DNA of 64,000 nt from Beijerinckia mobilis (GTDB lineage: Bacteria > Pseudomonadota > Alphaproteobacteria > Rhizobiales > Beijerinckiaceae): positions 62,001-126,000 of the forward strand of contig NZ_JQJH01000011.1 in NCBI RefSeq assembly GCF_000745425.1, given 5' to 3'. Within the stretch, counting starts at the first letter, position 1. Each line of letters opens with the position of its first letter. This document shows positions 9,418 through 18,401 of this stretch, in pieces. The notes beneath the pieces are model-generated. The model was not told the origin of the DNA. It saw only the letters and a program-made list of their open reading frames with translations, and made no database searches. Made by a program: the position numbers and the translations under genes.

Positions 9418-11025
9418 ATGCCCCTCATCCTGCCCGCATCTCTAACGCTGAGCCGCCGCTCGTTTCTCTCGGGTGCCGGGGCACTCACAGCCGGTCTCAT
9501 CTGCAAGCCGGCGATCGGCGCCACGCAAGTGACCGTCAACAGCGTGCAGGATTTCCCCATCGATTCCGTCTCCTCCCTGCGGCCGGAGGACTCGGCGAAA
9601 CTGCTCACGGCCTGCGCCAATGCAACGGATAATCGCGCCGCGTTCCAGGCCGCCTTTGACGAAGCGCAGAAAGTCAGAGGCACCACGATCGTGGTCCCAT
9701 CTGGCGTCCACTACGTGCGCGCGGGCGCGACACCCGCCCAGACCCTGCTCGCCTTCAAAGGCATGGTCCTCCAGCTCGAGAAAGGCGCGACGCTGGTCTT
9801 CGACGGATGGGGCAATCCCTTCATCGCCGCGATCAATACGCGCGAGGTAACGATCGAGGGAGAAGGCACGATTGTCTATGCCGGGACCTTTTTCGACTGG
9901 CATCGCGCCAATACCCGGCCTCAGAGCGGCCCCGCCTATAGATTTGGCTACGGAGCCGTTATCAATTTCTATGAATGGTGCGCCGCAATCGCCTGCTGCG
10001 GTACGGATACGGTACGCATTTCCGATATCAGTATCCGCGGCCTCAATTATTGGAACGAACTCTCCTACGGCATTTTCCTGCAGGGCCAGTCCGATCTCGT
10101 GTCGCGATCACATGACATCTGGGTCACCAATGTCAATTTCGACGATTTCTCTCAAGGCATTGGCACACGAGGCATCGAGGCGAAAATCACCGGCTGTACC
10201 TTTGGCAGGGCGGGCAACGCCAGTGGCCATCCCTCCTATAAGATCAATGGTACGCAAATCCCTGCCGGCAACGGCCAGGGCCATGCTTTATATCAGGGGC
10301 CGCTTTCGAATAATTATTTTCCCTCCAGCCTGACGATTGATGGTCTCGTCGACAAGGCCATCATCAACCCGACTTATGATGTCTATGGCACTACCTGGGG
10401 GGGCCCTTCCGGACATACATTCTCGTTCAAGGGTCTCATCAGTTCGACCATCAACAATTGCACCTCTTCGCGGCAGATCGGCCTCCTGAATTTCTGCGCG
10501 CTTGATAATGTCACCATGACCGGCAATCGCTGGACAAATGATACCGGGCTCAGCAATTATGGCTATGGTGTCGTCATGGCCGTCAATGTCAATGATGCGA
10601 TCAACACCAATGTCACTTTCAAGAATTTCAGGCTTCTGAGCACGGCCGATAATGACATCACCCTTCTCCAGCTCGGACAATTGTCGAGCGCTGAGAAGAA
10701 TGTGAACATGGTGGTCGAGGATCTCTATCTGCAGCGGACCTGCTATCCCTATGATGGCAGTCCCTGGGTCAATTATGTCGGCAAGGGTGGTAGCTTCACT
10801 GCCATCTATAACGAGATCGGCACAGGAATTAAACCCAATGTCGCACTCCGTACCAAGGATACGAGCAACAATACTTTCAACCTGACGGCGACAGGTGGCA
10901 ACAGTAAGATCCGCATCCTCAATCCCGATTACGGGACAAATAATACATACCAATGCGGATCAGACTCGACTTATGCCACTGATTATGCGTCGCTCTATAC
11001 GCAGAACGGGAACACGTTCCAATAA
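9418..11025 (+). CDS. Tat-exported right-handed beta-helix protein
   Basis: This 535-residue protein has a twin-arginine signal at its N-terminus (LSRRSFLSGAGALTAG, residues ~11-26), so it should be exported folded to the periplasm or beyond. Residues 60-115 ('AFQAAFDEAQKVRGTTIVVP' and the strands after it) match the start of pectate-lyase-superfamily beta-helices. The middle shows successive short strands rich in N, T, I and V ('VRISDISIRG', 'IWVTNVNFDDFSQG', 'EAKITGCTFG', 'TINNCTSS', 'VTMTGNRW'), one per helical coil. An AAGGAG lies 6 nt before ATG 9418. No polysaccharide genes are adjacent; substrate and catalytic activity are unknown. It could be a polysaccharide lyase or epimerase, or a structural surface protein. 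Confidence 0.8.
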   Translation: MPLILPASLTLSRRSFLSGAGALTAGLICKPAIGATQVTVNSVQDFPIDSVSSLRPEDSAKLLTACANATDNRAAFQAAFDEAQKVRGTTIVVPSGVHYVRAGATPAQTLLAFKGMVLQLEKGATLVFDGWGNPFIAAINTREVTIEGEGTIVYAGTFFDWHRANTRPQSGPAYRFGYGAVINFYEWCAAIACCGTDTVRISDISIRGLNYWNELSYGIFLQGQSDLVSRSHDIWVTNVNFDDFSQGIGTRGIEAKITGCTFGRAGNASGHPSYKINGTQIPAGNGQGHALYQGPLSNNYFPSSLTIDGLVDKAIINPTYDVYGTTWGGPSGHTFSFKGLISSTINNCTSSRQIGLLNFCALDNVTMTGNRWTNDTGLSNYGYGVVMAVNVNDAINTNVTFKNFRLLSTADNDITLLQLGQLSSAEKNVNMVVEDLYLQRTCYPYDGSPWVNYVGKGGSFTAIYNEIGTGIKPNVALRTKDTSNNTFNLTATGGNSKIRILNPDYGTNNTYQCGSDSTYATDYASLYTQNGNTFQ

Positions 11026-11334
11026 TTGTCGCTTGCTGAACGACAGAGGCCATAAACGGCCAAATGTTCATCGATAGGGGAGTTGGATAGACGCTCCCCC
11101 ATTAAAAATTCACGACTCAAAAAATTGATGACCCGCTTCAGTGCATGGATCACGACCTGTCGCGATCCATAGTATTGTAAATAAAGCGAGCGTCTCAGGC
11201 GTCAAATATCGCCACGTTGTGAAAAGCTTAATTCATCGCACCTTGGCCTCGCGGCCAAGAGGAGGCGGCTACGCACTGGAGCTCGTTGATCACAAGGAGA
11301 TGCGATCAACGAAACTTTGTATAAGAGCGATTGA
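11026..11334. other. Convergent gap with hairpins
   Basis: Between the beta-helix gene and the leftward dps gene are several inverted repeats: ATGGATC / GATCCAT near 11143-11170, CTTGGCC / GGCCAAG near 11242-11260, and CGTTGATC (11284-11291) / GATCAACG (11304-11311). They probably end the two converging transcripts. No gene is seen. Confidence 0.45.
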
Positions 11335-11865
11335 TCAATTGTTGGAACCCAAAGCCCGGCGCGTGATCTCATACAGGAACCAGGTCCGGCGCTCGGTTTC
11401 ATCGATCCAGTTTTCGATCAGACTCGCGGTTGCCACATCCTTGGCTTCATCACAAACACCGTGTAGCGCGCGCAGATAGGCCGTCAATTGCTGATTGTCG
11501 TCGCGCAATTCAGCGAGCATATCCTCAGGGTCCACATATTCCGCATCATTGTCGAGAATCTTCTGTTCCCGCGCAATTTCACCGATCGAATGAATCGTCG
11601 TCGCGCCGATCTTACGCGCGCGCTCCGCTATCGGATCGGTCATCGCAAAAATCTCGGTCGCCTGTTCATCAAGCAGCAGATGGTAGTCGCGGAAATGACG
11701 GCCACTGACATGCCAATGGAAATTTTTCGTCTTGAGGTAAAGTGCGAATGTATCTGCAAGCAGACGCCGCAAACCCGCCGCAACGTCACGCACGCCAGTC
11801 GATTTGAGGTCCGTCGGGGTCGCCAGATATTCTTCAACATGGGTGTCATTGGCAGATTTGGACAT
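11335..11865 (-). CDS. dps: Dps family DNA-protection ferritin
   Basis: A 176-residue ferritin-like protein that oxidises and stores iron and can protect DNA under starvation or oxidative stress. The ferroxidase-site pattern is intact: 'YLKTKNFHWHVSGRHFRDYH' then 'LLLDEQATEIFAMTDPIAER', with H, H, D and E at the expected spacing, followed by 'KIGATTIHSIGEI'. I chose ATG 11865 because GGAG lies 8 nt upstream; in-frame ATGs at 11880 and 11940 have weaker sites. It stands alone, with hairpins downstream. Confidence 0.92.
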   Translation of the reverse strand: MSKSANDTHVEEYLATPTDLKSTGVRDVAAGLRRLLADTFALYLKTKNFHWHVSGRHFRDYHLLLDEQATEIFAMTDPIAERARKIGATTIHSIGEIAREQKILDNDAEYVDPEDMLAELRDDNQQLTAYLRALHGVCDEAKDVATASLIENWIDETERRTWFLYEITRRALGSNN

Positions 11866-12533
11866 GAAATTCTGCTCCATCAAAAGAGATCGGGCGTCAG
11901 AGGAGAGTCTTCTATGGTTTGCGGCCGCGAAAGGGCTCACCAGATTTCGATAACAGCCAGCCGGCCAATCCTCCGATCGGATTCGGAGAGAAAGGAATAG
12001 AGATCATTTCATTGAAGCGGGCATGACGGCTGCGCGGAAGGCGGGTTGCACCGGGACGAAGCCAGAGAAGGCCGCTCCTGCGTCACCCGGTTCTGGTGTG
12101 CAAAAAACGCCGGAGCCGATCCGTGGTTCCCGGAAAACGGCATTTGGCGCTGCATAATGGCATCAACGGATCGTGAAGGCTCAAAACACCCTGCTCTGAC
12201 GCCATGAATAGCCGATCCGGTCAATGATGGAGAAAAGTCGCGCCCCTGCTCTGCCACAACAACAGCGCGCTAGCGGACGAAGGTTGTGCGGGATTATTGC
12301 TTCGCAAGGGCGCAAGGGCGAATTTCGGTCCACTTCGACCCTCGGCTCGCTTTGTGACGCGCGAGAGTGACGCGCCTCTCACGCGCGCCTTCGATCTGAT
12401 TGATCTCTGATACATTCTTACGTGGCAATGGCGCCCGATGCATTCCAGAATGGAATCCAGTCTCCTACCTGCTCGGGGCCGGAAAGCAGCGCGGCTTCCC
12501 GGCCCCGGGCAATTCGGATGGTTTATCAGCCGA
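11866..12533. other. Gap between dps and the molybdenum hydroxylase operon
   Basis: These ~670 bases show no convincing gene. A GGGGCCGG / CCGGCCCC inverted repeat (12475-12482 / 12499-12506) lies about 30 nt beyond the end of the leftward hydroxylase operon and is a plausible termination structure. The dps promoter must lie in the left part. Confidence 0.4.
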
Positions 12534-14876
12534 TTATCCCACGGCCTTAAGTCCGGCAAGCACGGCTTGCGGCGTGATTGGCAGGTGACGCAACCTGACC
12601 CCTACAGCGGCAAAAATGGCATTGCCGATTGCCGGTGCGACGACGGTTGTCGCAGGCTCACCAAGGCCCACTGGAAATTCCGCGCTGTCCACGAAGCTGA
12701 CGTCGAGTTCCGGCGTCTCATCGATCCGTAGCGGCGTGTAGCTGTCGAGATTGGTATCGCGAACCTGACCCTTTTCGAATTCGGTGCCTTCGTTCAGGGC
12801 CATGCTCAGCCCCCACAAAGCACCGCCTTCCGTCTGGGCCTTGGCTCCGTCGGGATCAACGATCGTGCCCGCATCGGTGATGATCGTCAGTTTTTCGACC
12901 CGTACCTTGCCGGTTGTGCGATCGACATGCACGCGCGCGGCACAGGCGATCCAGGTGGGCATTTCACGTTCCTGTCCGAACGTTGTCGCAATGCCGAGAC
13001 CGGTATCGGGAGGAAGTGGTGAGCCCCAGCCAGCACGCTGCGCAACCCGCCGCAGAACTTCAGCCTGCCGCAGGGCACCGCCCACAGCCTTGGGCGCCTG
13101 CCCGGCATTCTCGTTCTGTCCCTTGCCGCTGAGCAGTTTCAGGCGAAGCGCGACCGGATCCATCTTCGCGTGGAATGCGGCTTCATCCATGAAGCTTTCG
13201 AGCGCCCAATTGATCCAGCCGGGACCAACGGACCGCAGCCAGCCGGGCCGGAAGGTCGCATTGGCGAGATCGTTGGAAATGGCCCGCACCAGCTGCGGAC
13301 CGACATCATACCAATGGTCCGCGCCGGCAATAGCGAAGGGGTCGAACGGCTTGTCATCCTGCCCCTTCGGCATAAAGGCCGGAGCCATGACCTCCGTCGG
13401 CCAGCCCGCCGCGGCGTGATGTTCCATACCAATGATCTTGTTGCCGGAATCGAAGGCCATGCGGATCTTCTGCACCGACGACGACCGGACGGAATCGAAC
13501 AGAACATCATCATGGCGGGTCAGCAAGAGCTTGACCGGGCGGCCGAGCGCCTTGGCGGCGAGCGCCGCAGGAACGATATAGTCGCCGTTGAGCCGGCGGC
13601 CGAAGCCGCCGCCGAGCATGTAGGAACGCAGAACGATGCTTTCCTGCGGCCGGTCCAGCGCCTTGGCGAGAACCGGCAGGATCAGGCTCTGCCATTGATT
13701 GCCGGTATGGATTTCAAAAATGCCGTCCTTCTCGAAAGCCAAAGCGTTCATCGGCTCGAGCTGGAAATGCAGCACCGTGGCAGTCGTATAGGTCTGTTCA
13801 AGGACGAAATCCGCAGCCGCGAAAGCGGCCTTGGCGACATCCCTGCCCTTGGGACCGCCGACATCGAGAAGCACACCGCCCTCGGGTTTATCGATCAGTG
13901 CCGAGGCATGATCCTGCACATCCTTTTCGGAAACATTGGCCGTCGGGCCAGCCTCCCAGGTGACCTTGACGAGATCGGCGGCACGCATCGCCGCAAAGGT
14001 CGAATCCCCGATCACCATGACCCAGCCGGGGACCGTGTTCGAGGGATCCTCGATGACGAGCGACCGCAGATAGCCCTTGATCTTACGCGCAGCGCTGTCG
14101 TCGACGGAAACGACCTTGGACCCATAGCGGGTCGGTGGAATTTTGGGCCGGGCATGCAGCATGCCCGCCACATGGGCGTCGATACCGTAGAGCGCCTCGC
14201 CGTTGGTCTTGGTCGGAACGTCGAGCGCCGTGACAGGCTTGCCGACGAGACGCCGTTCGGCGACGGGCTTGAGCGGCAGTTTGTCGATTTCTTCCGGGCT
14301 GAAATGACGGGTCACCGCCTTTTTGCCGATGATCTCGCCAAAGGTGATGGATTTTTCACCAGCCACCACCTGCCCATGCCGGGCGATGCAGGATTGTGGA
14401 TCGGCATCAAGAAGCTTGGCTCCAGCCTCGATGAGGGCGATGCGCCCGGCCGCACCGGCCTGGCTGAACAGCGTCCACGTCTGCGAAACGGACCAGCTGC
14501 CGCCGGTCACCATCAGACCCCATTTCTGATCCGTATCGACATGAACGATATTGACCTTGTTCCAATCGGTCTCGAGTTCGTCAGCAAGGATGCGCGCGAG
14601 CGCGGTGCCGACATGCTGGCCCATTTCGGCGCGGATGATATTGACTGTGACATTACCGGCGCTGTCGATCGAATACCACAGCGAAGGCTCATAGAGAGCA
14701 CCAACCGGTTTCGGCGGCACGCCATTGGCCGTCGCCGGATCCATCGCTGCATCGGCCATACGCGAAAAGCCGAAAGCGGCGCTCGTCCCGACCATGCCGG
14801 CAAGGAAACCGCGCCGTGAAAGAGCCGAACCCGCGGCTTCGCGGGCGGCTTTCTGGAGACGATGCAGACTAGCCAT
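12534..14876 (-). CDS. Molybdopterin-binding large subunit of an IorB-type xanthine-oxidase-family dehydrogenase
   Basis: The 780-residue catalytic subunit of a periplasmic molybdenum hydroxylase (isoquinoline 1-oxidoreductase / aldehyde dehydrogenase type). A Tat signal (SALSRRGFLAGMVGTSAAFG, near residues 17-36) means export after cofactor insertion. Typical motifs are 'IRAEMGQHVGTALARILADE', 'LRSYMLGGGFGRRLNGDY' (cofactor contact), 'FRPGWLRSVGPGWINWALES' and a C-terminal 'PVGLGEPATTVVAPAIGNAI' with the usual GLGEP glutamate. A GGGGAG lies 8 nt before ATG 14876, and the gene overlaps the end of the 2Fe-2S subunit. The substrate cannot be told from sequence: aldehydes, N-heterocycles and nicotinate are all handled by relatives. 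Confidence 0.9.
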   Translation of the reverse strand: MASLHRLQKAAREAAGSALSRRGFLAGMVGTSAAFGFSRMADAAMDPATANGVPPKPVGALYEPSLWYSIDSAGNVTVNIIRAEMGQHVGTALARILADELETDWNKVNIVHVDTDQKWGLMVTGGSWSVSQTWTLFSQAGAAGRIALIEAGAKLLDADPQSCIARHGQVVAGEKSITFGEIIGKKAVTRHFSPEEIDKLPLKPVAERRLVGKPVTALDVPTKTNGEALYGIDAHVAGMLHARPKIPPTRYGSKVVSVDDSAARKIKGYLRSLVIEDPSNTVPGWVMVIGDSTFAAMRAADLVKVTWEAGPTANVSEKDVQDHASALIDKPEGGVLLDVGGPKGRDVAKAAFAAADFVLEQTYTTATVLHFQLEPMNALAFEKDGIFEIHTGNQWQSLILPVLAKALDRPQESIVLRSYMLGGGFGRRLNGDYIVPAALAAKALGRPVKLLLTRHDDVLFDSVRSSSVQKIRMAFDSGNKIIGMEHHAAAGWPTEVMAPAFMPKGQDDKPFDPFAIAGADHWYDVGPQLVRAISNDLANATFRPGWLRSVGPGWINWALESFMDEAAFHAKMDPVALRLKLLSGKGQNENAGQAPKAVGGALRQAEVLRRVAQRAGWGSPLPPDTGLGIATTFGQEREMPTWIACAARVHVDRTTGKVRVEKLTIITDAGTIVDPDGAKAQTEGGALWGLSMALNEGTEFEKGQVRDTNLDSYTPLRIDETPELDVSFVDSAEFPVGLGEPATTVVAPAIGNAIFAAVGVRLRHLPITPQAVLAGLKAVG

Positions 14877-15342
14877 TGGTCACTTCTCCCCGCAGCGCGG
14901 CGGCCGCCTGTTTGATCGCGGCACGGATGCGGACATAGGTCATGCAGCGGCAGAGATTACCACTCATCACCGCGTCGATATCCTCATCGGTTGGCGAGGG
15001 AAAATCACGGATCAGCGCGGCGGCCTGCATGATCTGGCCGGGCTGGCAATAGCCGCATTGCGGCACCTGCAAATCGATCCAGGCCTTCTGCACCGCATGC
15101 GCGGCCGTCGCGGCCAGGCCTTCGATCGTGGTGATCTTCGCCCCCTCGACGGCACGCACAGGCGTGATGCAGGATCGCGTCGGCCTTCCGCCGACATGGA
15201 CCGTGCAGACACCGCACATGCCGATCCCGCAACCGAATTTGGTGCCGGTGAGGCCGATTTCATCGCGGATGACCCAGAGAAGCGGTGTATCCTCTTCCAC
15301 ATCCACCGTGACGCTACGGTCGTTGATCGTGAAACTGGTCAT
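14869..15342 (-). CDS. 2Fe-2S small subunit of the molybdenum hydroxylase (IorA-like)
   Basis: A 157-residue electron-transfer subunit with two iron-sulphur domains. Residues ~38-60 hold the plant-type cluster 'CGIGMCGVCTVHVGG' ending in a fourth Cys (RSC). Residues ~95-140 hold the second cluster 'QCGYCQPGQIMQAAALI' with 'GNLCRCMTYVRIRAAI'. It passes electrons from the molybdopterin centre to the cytochrome c encoded upstream. ATG 15342 has AGGA-type sites upstream; the longer frame to 15588 runs into the cytochrome gene's end. It overlaps the large-subunit gene by 8 nt, so the two are translationally coupled. It has no signal peptide and probably travels through Tat with the large subunit. 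Confidence 0.92.
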   Translation of the reverse strand: MTSFTINDRSVTVDVEEDTPLLWVIRDEIGLTGTKFGCGIGMCGVCTVHVGGRPTRSCITPVRAVEGAKITTIEGLAATAAHAVQKAWIDLQVPQCGYCQPGQIMQAAALIRDFPSPTDEDIDAVMSGNLCRCMTYVRIRAAIKQAAAALRGEVTNG

Positions 15343-15457
15343 GATCCTGTTTTCCTGAAACCTGTTGCCTGGCATCCTGCACACCGCACGGCTTCCGCCT
15401 GCGGGGACTTTGCCGGCCGATATGGCGTGCGAACAGCCAGCCGCCGAAAGTGTTGCA

Positions 15458-16759
15458 TCATTCTTCCGTCTTGCCCTGAGCGCGGATCGCGGCGACCTTC
15501 TCCACGAGGCCCTGCCACGGCGGATGATCGGTTCGGGTCGCCCGCAGATAAGCGGCGATCTGGGCGACATCCTCATCCGAGAAGCCATGGGCGAAAGCCG
15601 GCATCACAATGTCCGGCGCACCCTCTTTGGCATCGATACCAAACAGGATGATGCGGATGAGATTGGTCGGATCCTCGAGATTGACCGCACTGTTGAGCGC
15701 AAGGTCGGGGCGCAGCACATTGATCTCTCCGCCGTTGTAATGGCAGGAGGCGCAAGCCGCCGTATAAAGCTTGGCAGCGGGATCGTTATCCGGACCGACA
15801 CCGCGTTTATCCGCCGCGAGCGCATGGTCGATCGCGGCTTTTTCCTCCGCGGCGCGTGGCGCGGATTCGTCAACATCGGCGAAATAAGTGGCGATCGCCC
15901 GCACGTCGGCATCAGAGACGACGTTCAGGCCCGCGTGCACCACCGGCGCCATGGGACCGGAAGCCGAACCGTGATAGCGGCTGATGCCAGTCCGCAGATA
16001 GGTATAGAGCTCATCCCGGCTCCAGGGAACCGGCGAGGGATTGCTTTTATCGAGCGGCGGCGCGACCCAATTGTCGATAAAGGCACCGCCATAAGTCGCC
16101 GAGGCCTTTTCGGCACCGAGCAGGTTGCGCGGCGTATGACAGGCGCCGCAATGGCTGATGCCCTCCGCAAGATAAGCACCGCGATTCCATTCGGCGCTCT
16201 TATCGGCACGCGGTTCGAAGCGTCCGGGCGTGAAGAACAGCAGTTTCCAACCGGCCTGGAAGAGCCGGATATTCAAAGGGAAAGGAATGGTATTTTCAGG
16301 CGTTACGGAATGCACCGGCTCGCGCGTCATGAAATAGGCATAAAGCGCGGCGACGTCCTCGGTGCTGAGCTTGGTCAGATGATCAAAGGGGAATGCCGGC
16401 AGAAGATGCGCACCGTCTCGTCTTACGCCGGTCCAGAGCGCGCGGCGGAATGCCTCTTCCGACCATTTGCCGATACCGGTCTCAGGATCCGGCGTGATAT
16501 TCGTGGCGTAAATCGTCCCGAAATCGGTGACCATCGGCCGGCTGCCTGAATAAGGCCTGCCACCTTTCGGTGTATGGCATTCGGAGCAGTAACCAGCGCC
16601 TGCCAAAATTTCACCGCGCGCAACAAGCGCCGGATCGAAACTTGAGGGTGCGGGCGGCTGGCTCGCTGCGATCTCGGGTCGCCAGGCGAAAGCGAGAAAT
16701 CCGCCGAATCCGAGGACCATGAGGACGATGGCCCCAATGAGGAGACGCTTGAACAACAA
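15458..16759 (-). CDS. Tri-haem cytochrome c, electron acceptor of the hydroxylase
   Basis: A 433-residue membrane-anchored cytochrome with three CxxCH haem sites: CSECH (~residue 59), CGACH (~207) and CASCH (~335). The N-terminus (LLIGAIVLMVLGFGGFLAFA) is an uncleaved anchor or signal. This three-haem subunit is the standard partner of periplasmic aldehyde and alcohol dehydrogenases and passes electrons to the quinone pool or oxidases. The start appears to be TTG 16759, with AAGGACAG just upstream; no ATG is in a suitable place. It is first in the leftward operon cytochrome - 2Fe-2S subunit - molybdopterin subunit. Confidence 0.9.
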   Translation of the reverse strand: MLFKRLLIGAIVLMVLGFGGFLAFAWRPEIAASQPPAPSSFDPALVARGEILAGAGYCSECHTPKGGRPYSGSRPMVTDFGTIYATNITPDPETGIGKWSEEAFRRALWTGVRRDGAHLLPAFPFDHLTKLSTEDVAALYAYFMTREPVHSVTPENTIPFPLNIRLFQAGWKLLFFTPGRFEPRADKSAEWNRGAYLAEGISHCGACHTPRNLLGAEKASATYGGAFIDNWVAPPLDKSNPSPVPWSRDELYTYLRTGISRYHGSASGPMAPVVHAGLNVVSDADVRAIATYFADVDESAPRAAEEKAAIDHALAADKRGVGPDNDPAAKLYTAACASCHYNGGEINVLRPDLALNSAVNLEDPTNLIRIILFGIDAKEGAPDIVMPAFAHGFSDEDVAQIAAYLRATRTDHPPWQGLVEKVAAIRAQGKTEE

Positions 16760-16977
16760 CCTGTCCTTTATCCCGTGAAATTCGCGTTCGGACCGGCGCG
16801 TGAAAAGAGCCGGAAAACGGAATTTCCCACTGACGTTTCAGCCCGGAAAAGCGGCGCTTCTCCAGGCTCCCGGGCATTTCCCCATGGTTGATTTTGCTTC
16901 CTTTCCGAAGTTCATTGCGGCGAAAAGACCACAAAGCAGTATTCCTGAGGGAATAGAAGAACTCGGCTTGGCAACGC

Positions 16978-17016
16978 TTCTGTCATTCTCGGCGGACCAC
17001 GGCGAGAATGACAGAA
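16978..17016. repeat. Perfect 14-bp inverted repeat
   Basis: TTCTGTCATTCTCG and its exact complement are separated by 11 nt. There is no flanking T-run. It lies in the middle of the gap upstream of the cytochrome operon and may be a structural or mobile palindromic unit. Confidence 0.7.
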
Positions 17017-17230
17017 TGATCATTCCCGATGGTTCTCAACCCGAAGAATCCGGCGTTATTTTTTGGAACTTATCTTATTCTTTTCTGGACGGAAGGAAAA
17101 CAGGTCTTTCCAAGTTCTTTCGCGAGCTGTCTGGAGAGCGCGCTGAGAAGCGACTTTAATGCCAAGCTGCTGAGGAGTAGCGGCATTCTGTAATCACGAT
17201 CCGTTCAGGACGGGGCGAGCCTTTCTACGA

Positions 17231-17334
17231 AGGCGCCTCGGATATATCCAGAAACGCCCCGATCAAAAATAGGCGCCTTTTTCAAAACAATGGCATCACG
17301 AAGCGATTCAAGATTCTCGGAAAACGCTCGAGCG
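17231..17334. repeat. Dispersed ~105-bp intergenic repeat, copy B
   Basis: Full-length partner of the copy at 2818-2922. Both contain the CGGATATATCC-like left block, 'ACAATGGCATCACGAAGCGA' in the middle and 'GGAAAACGCTCGAGCG' at the right end. The right end is complementary to the left end of copy A. Confidence 0.7.
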
Positions 17335-17647
17335 CCCGTTGACCAGGCACCGAGTCAGCGCCGACCGGACCACGATGGTCAAAAAAAGCCTGAATTATTC
17401 ACTCCTCGGCTCCAGCCCTGCTTCATGGGTCCCATGAAAAGCGACGCGAGAATCAGGACACACGCGTTGGTAGCAGGCATCTTAAGAAAGGGCGCGGCCG
17501 CGGTTGTATAAGCGCCATGACCGGCAAAAATTACGGAAGGCCGACCTTTGCCTGACACCCAAAGATCTCAATAATAATATTTTTACTCAAATACTTAAAA
17601 GCAACCAACAGAGCCCGGAAAATTGATACAACCAAATTATTAACTTA

Positions 17648-17678
17648 AGGTTGTATTACAACCTAAAATTGTTATTAT
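17648..17678 (+). promoter_or_regulatory. ftcR promoter with palindromic operator
   Basis: AGGTTGTA-T-TACAACCT (17648-17664) is a perfect 8+1+8 palindrome. It covers a -35-like TTGTAT (17651-17656); after 16 nt comes TATTAT (17673-17678) as -10. A further half site TACAACCA lies at 17627-17634. The layout suggests repression or autoregulation, but the binding protein is not known. Confidence 0.5.
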
Positions 17679-17708
17679 GCCTCATCGAATGGCGATTCGG
17701 AGGCTCTG

Positions 17709-18401
17709 ATGCTGGTGATCATTGATGAACGGGAAATCGTAACCTCAGGATATGTTTCCCGTTTCGCGAGCGAAGGCATTTCGTCCACCGGATTCAATCC
17801 GGCAGAATTCGGCGAATGGGTCCAAAGCGCCGCCGATACGGATCTTTTTGCAGTGGAAGCGTTTCTGCTGGGCGATTGTCAGGAGCGTCAGGGTTTTCCG
17901 AAAATCATCCGCGAACGTTCGCCCGCACCTCTCATTGCCTTGAACGATACGGCCTCTCTCGAACAGACATTGAGCCTTTTCGCGGCCGGGGCAGATGATG
18001 TGGTCCGTAAACCGGTCCATGTGCGGGAAATCCTGGCACGTGTCAGCGCCATCAAACGCCGCCAGGAAGAACGCAAGGAAGAAGAACGCCGGGAATCGAC
18101 ACTCATCGGCGATCTGCGCGTCTTTTTCGACGGCCGCGATCCGGAAGTGCGCGGCGCATCACTTCAATTACCGCGCCGCGAACGCAGAATTCTCGAATAT
18201 CTCGTCAACAATCGTGGAAGGCGTGTCAGCAAGACCCAGATCTTCAATTCAATCTACGGCATTTTCGACGAAAACATTGAGGAAAATGTTGTCGAAAGCC
18301 ATATCAGCAAATTACGCAAAAAACTTCGCCGGCAACTCGGTTACGATCCGATTAATTCAGTCCGTTATCTTGGCTATTGTTTCAATGACACACATGCTTG
18401 A
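17709..18401 (+). CDS. ftcR: FtcR-like OmpR-family response regulator
   Basis: A 230-residue regulator that strongly resembles FtcR, the flagellar master regulator of Brucella and relatives. Shared features as I recall them: an N-terminal '[15 protein letters not shown]', '[10 protein letters not shown]', 'VEAFLLGDC' and '[19 protein letters not shown]'. Residues ~110-230 are a winged-helix DNA-binding domain ('[20 protein letters not shown]', '[13 protein letters not shown]', 'IRYLGYCF'-like end). The receiver lacks an obvious phospho-acceptor Asp at strand 3 ([10 protein letters not shown]), as FtcR-type proteins appear to, though the KP motif remains. A GGAGG lies 6 nt before ATG 17709. 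No flagellar genes lie nearby in this window, so its target here is open. Confidence 0.82.
   Translation: MLVIIDEREIVTSGYVSRFASEGISSTGFNPAEFGEWVQSAADTDLFAVEAFLLGDCQERQGFPKIIRERSPAPLIALNDTASLEQTLSLFAAGADDVVRKPVHVREILARVSAIKRRQEERKEEERRESTLIGDLRVFFDGRDPEVRGASLQLPRRERRILEYLVNNRGRRVSKTQIFNSIYGIFDENIEENVVESHISKLRKKLRRQLGYDPINSVRYLGYCFNDTHA

Larger units (their letters stand above)
16760..17708. other. 950-bp region with inverted repeats and the ftcR promoter
   Basis: No gene is supported. It contains a 14-bp perfect inverted repeat (TTCTGTCATTCTCG at 16978-16991, complement at 17003-17016), a full copy of the dispersed repeat (17231-17334), and an AT-rich end holding the ftcR promoter and palindrome. 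A 119-codon open frame at 16800-17159 overlaps the repeat structures and has no protein character. Confidence 0.5.

Noticed and set aside
13170-14819. Open frame of 549 codons on the + strand
   Set aside because: It is the antisense shadow of the molybdopterin subunit gene; the minus-strand product has all family motifs, and the + strand translation has none.
16800-17159. 119-codon open frame between cytochrome and ftcR
   Set aside because: It overlaps a 14-bp inverted repeat and shows no family-like segments.
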